From a bacterium (GTDB taxonomy: Bacteria; Gemmatimonadota; Glassbacteria; GWA2-58-10): a stretch of 5,029 nt of DNA. Both the position numbers and the translations under genes were made by a program. The DNA lies in NCBI GenBank assembly GCA_021372515.1, contig JAJFUG010000148.1, positions 1 through 5,029 of the forward strand. The letters run 5' to 3'. The notes below the pieces were generated by a model, which did not search any database, was not told where the DNA came from, and saw only the letters and a list, made by a program, of their open reading frames with translations. Position 1 is the first letter of the stretch; each line of letters begins with the position of its first letter. This document shows, in pieces, positions 1-5,029 of this stretch.

Positions 1-1212
1 CTAAAAACCCAGGCTCACCGTGAAGAAATTATCCGCGCTCAGACGGCCCTTGTTCCGGTATGCGTAGTTGAAACTGCTCGTGCGCCCGGCGACCTTGCGC
101 ATCATTCCGCCGCCGAAACTCAAGCCTTGCAGCGTGGGATCATCACCCCAGTACTTGTATCCGAAAGCATCCGTATCCTCGGTGTATTCATCTGTCTGGA
201 TGAGCCAGCCGAGGCGCAGGGCCCCCGATATGAACTGGGTGAAATTATAATTCAATTCGGTCCCGGTGGCATAGCTGAGCGGTATGTTGCTGTTGCGCCA
301 GATTTCGCCGGTAGCCAGCCAGTTGGCTTTTTCGCTGGTCAGCAGGTTGTAGGCCAGGGCCAGCTTGAGCACCGTGGGCAGACGGTAGGTGTGTGTCTGG
401 CGGTACATCCAGCGGTTCGCCCGGCGGGAGGTGCTGGTCTTCAGGTCCGAATAATCGCTGTACCCGGAGGGATAGCTGTCGTCATAATCCTCCGGACCCA
501 CTTCATACAGAAGGTTGGGGCCGTGCATGGTGATGTTGGTCCCCAGGTTCTGGATGGCGAAGGCGAACTTGATCTCCCTGCCGGCGAACTCGGTATGATA
601 GATCGCTCCGGCATCGATTGCGAAAGCGTTGCCGCCCAGGTTGCCCAGCAGGTCCTGGTGGATGTACTTGACACTCAGGCCGCCGACAAAGCGGTCCGAG
701 AAAGTCATCGCCACCGTGCCACCCATCTGGTAATCATAGGCGTTGTAAGTCCGCCCGGTGCCGTTCGGGCTGGTGATGGTGGTGATCTCGGTCTCGGGAA
801 CGTCCAGGTAGCCGAAAAATCCACCCAGGACAATGTTCCCGTCGCCGACCGGCACTGCCCCGGCGGCATAGCTGTAAGTCAGGTCCATGGTGTAATCGAC
901 TATGGTCACCATGACCTGCTTGTTCTGCAGGAATCCCAGGCCGGCCGGGTTCCACCAGATCGAGGAAATGTCGTCGCACACAGCCGTGTAGGCGCCGCCC
1001 AGGCCGATTCCACGGGCGCCTACCTGGATTTCAAGGAATTCCGCCGCCCGGACCCCGACAAAGGACGCATCGCGTGGCCGCCCCTGTGTGATATACTTGT
1101 CCAGGCCGGTGTATTCCTGGTTCGACACACCCTGCGCGAACGACGGCAGCGTGACGAACATCAAGGCCAGACACGCGGTCAATAAAGTCCGCTTGACCTT
1201 TGTACTTAACAT
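1..1212 (-). CDS. PorV/PorQ-family outer-membrane beta-barrel protein (complete, 403 aa)
   Basis: Predicted FadL-like outer-membrane barrel of the PorV/PorQ (UPF0164-type) family. In Bacteroidetes, PorV binds C-terminal signals of type IX cargo and delivers them to the attachment complex. Residues 1-26 form a signal peptide (K5/K7/R8, hydrophobic core, LPSFA then QG). The family hallmark is at residues 64-92: VGARGIGLGGAYTA, then DD-SSIWWNPAGL. Further barrel strands include GGLSVKYIHQDL (177-188), FAIDAGAIYH (197-206) and FAIQNLGT (218-225), and the chain ends TVSLGF with a terminal Phe as expected for Bam-inserted barrels. Length is normal for the family. ATG at 1212 is preferred over an in-frame GTG at 1266 because GGAGG lies 6 bases before it and the signal peptide follows at once. 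Residues 233-277 form an acidic, Tyr-rich then Arg-rich insertion, probably an extracellular loop. It lies 66 bases downstream of a candidate type IX cargo gene. Family call is firm; the shuttle role here is inferred. Confidence 0.88.
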   Translation of the reverse strand: MLSTKVKRTLLTACLALMFVTLPSFAQGVSNQEYTGLDKYITQGRPRDASFVGVRAAEFLEIQVGARGIGLGGAYTAVCDDISSIWWNPAGLGFLQNKQVMVTIVDYTMDLTYSYAAGAVPVGDGNIVLGGFFGYLDVPETEITTITSPNGTGRTYNAYDYQMGGTVAMTFSDRFVGGLSVKYIHQDLLGNLGGNAFAIDAGAIYHTEFAGREIKFAFAIQNLGTNITMHGPNLLYEVGPEDYDDSYPSGYSDYSDLKTSTSRRANRWMYRQTHTYRLPTVLKLALAYNLLTSEKANWLATGEIWRNSNIPLSYATGTELNYNFTQFISGALRLGWLIQTDEYTEDTDAFGYKYWGDDPTLQGLSFGGGMMRKVAGRTSSFNYAYRNKGRLSADNFFTVSLGF

Positions 1213-1218
1213 ATCTTG

Positions 1219-1223
1219 CCTCC
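1219..1223 (-). promoter_or_regulatory. Ribosome binding site (GGAGG) fixing the PorV-like start
   Basis: On the minus strand the sequence reads CGGAGG-CAAGAT-ATG, a near-perfect Shine-Dalgarno 6 bases before the ATG at 1210-1212. It decides between this start and the longer in-frame GTG reading at 1266, which would add 18 charged residues ahead of the signal peptide. Confidence 0.85.
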
Positions 1224-1278
1224 GTTTATTCAAGAGGAAACTCCTCGTCGCAATAGTTATACGCACGGCTCGACTTCA

Positions 1279-1653
1279 TCAATTGACTATGTAGAACCTG
1301 CCGGTGTAGCTCTTCCCGCGTGAGTCAGTCACGAGATAGAAATACAACCCGCTGGCCACGGTCTGTCCGAAACGGTTCCGCATGTTCCAGGGCTCCGTCC
1401 CGCTGTGGTTGTCGTATCCGGAGAACTCCTTGGGATTGTTGCTGATATCGAGCCTGTCCCAGTCCTTGTAATCCCCCCATCCGTACCGGTTCGAGCCGAT
1501 GTGGTTCAGGACATTGACCAGGTGGCCGCCCAGCGAGTAAATCCGGATCGTGCAGAGGTCGGGCAGGTTGATAAACTCGATCCGGCGCGAACTGGGCGAA
1601 AGATCGAGGAACGAGGAAGCCAGATAGGGGTTCGGAACGACCCTGATCTTTGA
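1279..1653 (-). other. C-terminal sorting-like / FlgD Ig-like domain of the large exported protein
   Basis: Residues 961-1084 carry the pattern shared by type IX C-terminal signals and FlgD Ig-like domains: IRVVPNPY (963-970), a strand IEFINLP (985-991), CTIRIYSLGGHLV (994-1006), then WNMRNRFGQTVASGLYFYLV (1049-1068) and a final strand YTGRFYIVN. In Bacteroidetes such a domain directs export through T9SS, where it is usually cleaved and replaced by surface lipid. Compared with the compact form of about 70-80 residues, this one is about 120 long because of an insertion near 1013-1047 rich in Gly, Asp, Asn and Trp. Whether it is cleaved or retained cannot be told from sequence. Confidence 0.75.
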
Positions 1654-4533
1654 CAGGTCCGCGTCCTCGGCTTTCAGCGAGGAGGGGTTGACAACCACCG
1701 ACCAGCTGTCGCCGACCTGCGGCAGGTCGGGATACTGGGTAAACTCGGTCATGTCATCGTTCCATGTCCCGAAAGCCACGGTGACGGTCCAGACCGTCCC
1801 GGGCGCCGGCATGGTCAGTCCGCTTTCGCTGCGCACCACCCAGGTCAGGCCGTCGATCCAGAATCCGAATTCCTCGGTGTTGTCCACCGCGATCTTGTCG
1901 GTCATCTGGTACTGGCGCTCGCTCCTGGGCGCCCGGTCGATAAAAGTCTCCGTGATGTAGTTGCCCTCGGAGCCGCTGGTGAACCCGCCTCCGAAGCCTT
2001 CCACGGTCTGGAAGCCCCAGCCGGTCTCGTCCATGAATTTCACGTGCTGGAAAGCCGCGCCGCGCGTAAGGTCCTGGACATCCACCGTCAGCATGCCGCT
2101 GCCCGCATCCTGCCAGGTCACCCGGAACTGTCCGCTCCTGGTGAACGCGATATTGCTGGGCAGGGAGCCGGGCTCGGTGTCCTCGCCGCACCAGCGGCCG
2201 GTCCACAGACCGATATCGGCGCCGGTGTAGCCCCCGGCGTCGAGTTGGTGGTATAGCGGGTCGCCGACCGTGTTCGTGTTGGCCAGGCCGGTGAAAGTCA
2301 CATCCAGAGCGTAGTTGATGCCGTCGGCATCCACCGGGCCGTTGAAAGTGAACCTCTGGTTGTCGTCGCCGCCGCCCAGCAGGGTCATCGTGGGGCTCTG
2401 ATAGCTGCCGTCAATTAACTGGATGGAGCGCTGGCCGGCCATAATTCTTCCCGCACAACTCTTGTCGTAGGCATCGGCTCCGGTGCAGCGCAGGCTCAGG
2501 TTCAGGGCGCTGGTGATCCGCTCGCTGTTGACCGGCTGAAAGATCAGGTTGCCGATAGCCGGGGCCAGCACCTTGGGCGCTTCGGTAAGGTTCCCGTCCC
2601 CGTCTCCCGCCAGTATCACAGTCCCCTCGGTTTCCGGCGTTCCGGACAGGGGGTTGAAGGTTATCGATTGCATGTCGGCGCCCTTGAAATTCGAGGCGTC
2701 GCTGCGCGGCAGGATGACATACAGCCCGTTGCCCGGCCGGTTCCACTGCTTGCCGCTGGACGGATCGGGCAGGCTGAACTCCGTGCCGGTGGACGGGTCA
2801 TAGTTCCGGTCATAGGGCACCAGGGCGTACCAGACTTTCATTCCGTTGCGCATCCGGTACAGCGGCTCGTCATCCGAATAAACATCCACGTAGAAGAAAT
2901 TGACGTTGTTCTGGGAAAGGCTGCCCTGCCAGATAAGCTCGGAATGAGAGTCCGAGGGGCCGACGAAGCTGCGGTACAGCCGGAAGCCCTCGAAATCGAA
3001 CTCCCGGTAGAGGTGGTCGGGGTCCAGTTCCGGATTATTCTGCAGGAACGCGTAATAGGCATCCGGAGTGTGGAGGTTGATGTCGCTCCAGGTGAGGGTA
3101 ACCTGGCGGTCGCCGGGGATGATGGTCAGCGGGGGCGAGGCCGGTGTCTCGGGCAGGACGAAATGACCGTTATAGACGACCTCGGCCACGTTGGCCATGT
3201 CGAGGATAGGGTTCAAGGCGGTCTGCACGCTCTGATCGTCTATGTTGTTGATGTCCTGCGAACTCGGGAAGCTGAAGTTCGGCGGATCGAGGTAGGTGAA
3301 CATGATCGCCGCATCCAGGCTGAACGAGTCCCTGGGGGTCACGTTGTGCATCTCGCCCCAGTAGTTGTAGCTGTTCATGGCGTTCTGCTCGCCCCAGATC
3401 CACTGCCGGTAGCGGGAGTCATCCGGCAGCAGCACGCCCGGCCAGCCGTCGAGCGGCTTGCCGGTAAAGGGGCTGATCGACGGCGCGTAGAACTCGCCGG
3501 TGGCGGCCCAGCGTCCCTGGGCGTAACGGTAGGAGCGACCCATCGAATAGCCGCTGGCCATCGGCTCCTCGGGATAGAACCCGTACTCCGCCCCGTTCCA
3601 GCCCAGGGCGCAGGTGTTGGTCAGCCGGATTTCGTCCTCGCCGTGCTGCGGGTTGCGCATCTGGTAGTAGGCCATGGCCGCGGGGTTGCCGGAAAAAGAG
3701 CTTTCCACGCCGTTGCGGTCCGCCTGGACGATGATCTGCTTCGGGAAGTAATAAGCCCAGGCCTCGTCCTCCCCGCCGACGAAAAAGCCGTTGGCGGTGC
3801 AGTAGTACTGGATCGCCCCGACCCAGGTCTGGCCATCGGGAGTGTTGGCCACCTTGGCCACGATATCCGGGTTGGGACTCCACTTGAGGTATTCCGACAT
3901 GTTGCGGAAAAAGACGTGCATGTAGACCATGTTGTTCGATTCGGCGAAGTTCAGGAAATAGAACTGGTACTCCACCGATTGGCCCACCCCGGGAATGCCG
4001 AAAGTGTCGCCGAAGCGGGAGGCGATGGTCAGCGCGCCGTGGAGGATCGGCGCGCCGCCGGTGGACCGCCCTTCGCGGAACTCGGCCGGCCAGACCGCCA
4101 GGTCCTCGGCATCGCTGGAAACGAAGAGGCGGTTGTTTTCCAGCCGGGCGGTGGCCTCATCCATTTTCTCGCCGGCCGTGGCCAGGGAGGTGATAAGGTC
4201 GATCTGTTCCAGGGAGCTTACACAGCCGACCACTCTTCCGCCGCGGGACAGGATGCAGGCCGTGTCCTCGACCGTCCCGTTGCCGTCGGCATCCCTGATC
4301 ACATGGACTCCCCAGTTCCAGCGGCCCACCGCATAGAAATTACCGCTTCCGGCAGGGTACTGGTGGACATCGCTCACCAGGGGGCCGCCGTACTGGTTGG
4401 TGCCGACCACCAGGCCGACATTGTTACCGTTCGCGGTATAAGAGCTTTTCACCTCGGCGAAGGCTGTCGATGCCAGGCAAGCCAGCATCGCGGCCAGGGC
4501 CGGAGTCAAGATCAGAAATCTCTTTTGAAGCAT
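1279..4533 (-). CDS. Large exported protein with Fn3-like module and T9SS/FlgD-type C-terminal domain (complete, 1084 aa)
   Basis: Function not recognised; probably a secreted or surface-anchored protein. Visible layout: signal peptide 1-26 (KR, long hydrophobic stretch, STAFA then EV); an aromatic-rich N-terminal region about 30-460 with an Asp/Asn/Gly loop at 81-92 (DADGNGTVEDTA); an Fn3-like module about 462-590 (PP-LTIIPGDRQVTLTW, then FEGFRLYRS and VWYALVPYD); a beta-rich middle region 600-950 of no family I can name; and a C-terminal domain 961-1084 starting IRVVPNPY and ending GRFYIVN. I see no catalytic motif. The mature chain has eight Cys, including close pairs C93/C104 and C683/C693. 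ATG at 4533 is chosen over a TTG at 4575 because AGGAG lies 7 bases before it and the signal peptide follows. The gene lies between a TonB receptor and a PorV-like barrel, suggesting a type IX-like cargo linked to uptake. That role is inferred; export and the C-terminal domain are well supported. Confidence 0.85.
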   Translation of the reverse strand: MLQKRFLILTPALAAMLACLASTAFAEVKSSYTANGNNVGLVVGTNQYGGPLVSDVHQYPAGSGNFYAVGRWNWGVHVIRDADGNGTVEDTACILSRGGRVVGCVSSLEQIDLITSLATAGEKMDEATARLENNRLFVSSDAEDLAVWPAEFREGRSTGGAPILHGALTIASRFGDTFGIPGVGQSVEYQFYFLNFAESNNMVYMHVFFRNMSEYLKWSPNPDIVAKVANTPDGQTWVGAIQYYCTANGFFVGGEDEAWAYYFPKQIIVQADRNGVESSFSGNPAAMAYYQMRNPQHGEDEIRLTNTCALGWNGAEYGFYPEEPMASGYSMGRSYRYAQGRWAATGEFYAPSISPFTGKPLDGWPGVLLPDDSRYRQWIWGEQNAMNSYNYWGEMHNVTPRDSFSLDAAIMFTYLDPPNFSFPSSQDINNIDDQSVQTALNPILDMANVAEVVYNGHFVLPETPASPPLTIIPGDRQVTLTWSDINLHTPDAYYAFLQNNPELDPDHLYREFDFEGFRLYRSFVGPSDSHSELIWQGSLSQNNVNFFYVDVYSDDEPLYRMRNGMKVWYALVPYDRNYDPSTGTEFSLPDPSSGKQWNRPGNGLYVILPRSDASNFKGADMQSITFNPLSGTPETEGTVILAGDGDGNLTEAPKVLAPAIGNLIFQPVNSERITSALNLSLRCTGADAYDKSCAGRIMAGQRSIQLIDGSYQSPTMTLLGGGDDNQRFTFNGPVDADGINYALDVTFTGLANTNTVGDPLYHQLDAGGYTGADIGLWTGRWCGEDTEPGSLPSNIAFTRSGQFRVTWQDAGSGMLTVDVQDLTRGAAFQHVKFMDETGWGFQTVEGFGGGFTSGSEGNYITETFIDRAPRSERQYQMTDKIAVDNTEEFGFWIDGLTWVVRSESGLTMPAPGTVWTVTVAFGTWNDDMTEFTQYPDLPQVGDSWSVVVNPSSLKAEDADLSKIRVVPNPYLASSFLDLSPSSRRIEFINLPDLCTIRIYSLGGHLVNVLNHIGSNRYGWGDYKDWDRLDISNNPKEFSGYDNHSGTEPWNMRNRFGQTVASGLYFYLVTDSRGKSYTGRFYIVN
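2764..3150 (-). other. Fibronectin type III-like module within the large exported protein
   Basis: Residues about 462-590 resemble an Fn3 fold: a Pro-rich linker (ETPASPPLTI), a B-strand ending in the typical Trp (QVTLTW, 477-482), a C-strand FEGFRLYRS (514-522), a YVDVYSDDEPLY segment, and an F-strand NGMKVWYALVPYD (563-575) in the place of the usual Y-Y-V-A strand. About 30 residues are inserted between the B and C strands (483-513), so it is not a canonical copy. In secreted bacterial proteins such modules mostly act as spacers or as binding domains. Confidence 0.5.
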
Positions 4534-4537
4534 AGGT

Positions 4538-4545
4538 TCACTCCT
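4538..4545 (-). promoter_or_regulatory. Ribosome binding site (AGGAGTGA) fixing the start of the large exported protein
   Basis: The minus strand reads ACAGGAGTGAACCT-ATG, placing AGGAG 7 bases ahead of the ATG at 4531-4533. This selects the 1084-residue product over the longer TTG-initiated reading at 4575, whose extra 14 residues would lie in front of the signal peptide. Confidence 0.85.
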
Positions 4546-4608
4546 GTATTGTGTCTGCATTGGACTGGACAGCAAACCGTCCGCTGTCGCACCGGCCGTC
4601 AGGCTGAA

Positions 4609-5029
4609 TCAGAACGTGTACTCCGCCCCGAGACGCACCTGACGGGCCATACCCCATGCAGTCTTGTCCATCGTGCTGTTCATGAAACTCTGGGCGATGT
4701 TCCCCTTGGCCGCTTCCATCAGGCTCAGCACGCCATCCTGGTTGTAATCGTTCTGGAACCAGGCTTTTTTGATCGCCGGGAGGTTGTCGTTCCAGACCTC
4801 TTCCACGCCCCCCATCGGGCCCCGGTAATACTCCTGATATGTGTATCCGGAGGGATAGGGAGTGGGCAGTTTCTGGTTCAGGGCGTTGAAAACCTCCCCG
4901 AACAGGGAGACGCGCCGCGAGCCGCCGAGACTGAAAGTCTTGGACAGGCGCAGGTCGAGGTTGTAGGACCAGCGGCCGCGGAAATAGTTGATCCCGCCGA
5001 CCGGCTTGCCGTTGCGGAAACTCATCCAG
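4609..5029 (-). CDS. TonB-dependent outer-membrane receptor, C-terminal end (partial, 139 aa visible)
   Basis: The last part of a TonB-dependent receptor beta-barrel, which imports a ligand across the outer membrane using energy from TonB/ExbB/ExbD. The 5' part lies beyond the window: the frame stays open to the edge and the methionine at 5023-5025 is internal, preceded by a Trp codon. The family pattern is clear: RGRWSYNLDLRLSKTFSLG (first barrel strand seen), RRVSLFGEVFNALNQ (the conserved F-x-E-x-x-N-x-x-N strand near the C-terminus of many FCB receptors), and a final strand ARQVRLGAEYTF ending in the outer-membrane Phe. Between the last two strands lies a loop of about 75 residues containing YPSGYTYQEYY and a canonical EF-hand loop. 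The plug, TonB box and any N-terminal carboxypeptidase-like domain cannot be seen, so the ligand is unknown. It is the first visible gene of the apparent operon, 75 bases ahead of the large exported protein. Confidence 0.85.
   Translation of the reverse strand, partial: WMSFRNGKPVGGINYFRGRWSYNLDLRLSKTFSLGGSRRVSLFGEVFNALNQKLPTPYPSGYTYQEYYRGPMGGVEEVWNDNLPAIKKAWFQNDYNQDGVLSLMEAAKGNIAQSFMNSTMDKTAWGMARQVRLGAEYTF
4714..4749 (-). other. EF-hand-type calcium-binding loop in the TonB receptor's last extracellular loop
   Basis: The twelve residues DYNQDGVLSLME match every key position of a canonical EF-hand loop: D1, N3, D5, G6, hydrophobic L8, S9 and the bidentate E12. The loop is preceded by KKAWFQN and followed by AAKGNIAQSFM, both compatible with short flanking helices. 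It falls between the penultimate and last barrel strands, so it should face the outside of the cell. Calcium binding is inferred from the motif alone. Confidence 0.7.

Noticed and set aside
127-1185. A 352-codon open frame on the plus strand, antisense to nearly all of the PorV-like gene.
   Set aside because: It is codon-aligned with the real gene, so its stops would need TTA, CTA or TCA codons in the sense strand, which this GC-rich gene avoids. Its protein shows no domain, no signal peptide and no clear ribosome binding site, while the sense protein is a strong family match.
1234-1246. Small hairpin GAGGA-GTT-TCCTC upstream of the PorV-like gene.
   Set aside because: The stem is only 5 bp with a 3-base loop and lacks a T-tract. 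It is too weak for a terminator, and it leaves the Shine-Dalgarno at 1219-1223 free.
1213-1266. N-terminal extension of the PorV-like protein to an upstream GTG.
   Set aside because: The extension is charged, sits before a normal signal peptide and has no better ribosome binding site than the GGAGG directly before the ATG at 1212.
1256-1282. Possible minus-strand promoter in the 66-base gap: TTGATG, then 15 bases, then TATAAC (or 17 bases to TAACTA).
   Set aside because: The -35-like box overlaps the stop codon of the upstream gene, the spacing to the better -10 box is short, and promoter rules for this lineage are unknown. An internal promoter cannot be excluded but is not supported.
3419-3883. 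Overlapping minus-strand open frame of 154 codons inside the large gene, and similar frames at 1754-2206 and 2411-2746.
   Set aside because: They are Arg/Gly/Pro-rich out-of-frame readings of the real coding sequence, with no motif or ribosome binding site of their own.
4480-4533. Possible lipoprotein signal in the large exported protein (AMLAC, Cys18).
   Set aside because: Met at -3 and Leu at -2 do not fit a good lipobox, while a standard signal peptidase I site (AFA then EV) follows at residues 24-26.
4568-4588. Inverted repeat GACAGC / GCTGTC (6-bp stem, 9-base loop) in the gap after the TonB receptor stop.
   Set aside because: The stem is short and no T-run follows on the transcribed strand, so it does not qualify as an intrinsic terminator. 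It could be a weak mRNA structure, but chance is enough to explain it.

Overview
This window reads as a tight run of three co-directional genes, all on the minus strand, so transcription runs from position 5029 down to 1. In transcription order they are: (1) the C-terminal end of a TonB-dependent outer-membrane receptor (4609-5029, cut by the window edge); (2) a complete, large exported protein of 1084 residues with a signal peptide, an Fn3-like module and a C-terminal domain of the T9SS-sorting / FlgD Ig-like type (1279-4533); (3) a complete 403-residue PorV/PorQ-family outer-membrane beta-barrel protein (1-1212), whose stop codon is the first three bases of the window. The gaps are 75 and 66 bases. 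Neither gap contains a convincing terminator, and both downstream genes have strong Shine-Dalgarno sequences, so an operon is the simplest reading.

The DNA is GC-rich (roughly 60% by eye). A TonB receptor, a VVPNPY...GQ-VASGLYFY type C-terminal domain and a PorV/PorQ paralogue together point to the Fibrobacteres-Chlorobi-Bacteroidetes (FCB) superphylum. The long, loop-extended form of the C-terminal domain fits GC-rich non-Bacteroidetes lineages (Zixibacteria, Glassbacteria, KSB1, Ignavibacteria, Marinimicrobia and similar) better than classical Bacteroidetes. This placement is inferred from protein style; no rRNA or marker gene is present.

Working model (inference): the large protein crosses the inner membrane by Sec, is carried across the outer membrane by a type IX-like route using its C-terminal domain, and is handled by the adjacent PorV-like barrel. 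PorV is known in Bacteroidetes as the outer-membrane shuttle that binds T9SS C-terminal signals. The upstream TonB receptor could import whatever the surface protein binds, which would make this a dedicated surface capture/uptake cassette. The most distinctive details are a textbook EF-hand calcium loop in the last extracellular part of the receptor, two Asp/Asn/Gly-rich loops in the large protein, and an acidic, tyrosine-rich loop insertion in the PorV-like barrel.

No RNA genes, mobile elements, CRISPR arrays or long repeats were seen. No stretch longer than 300 bases lacks a gene.
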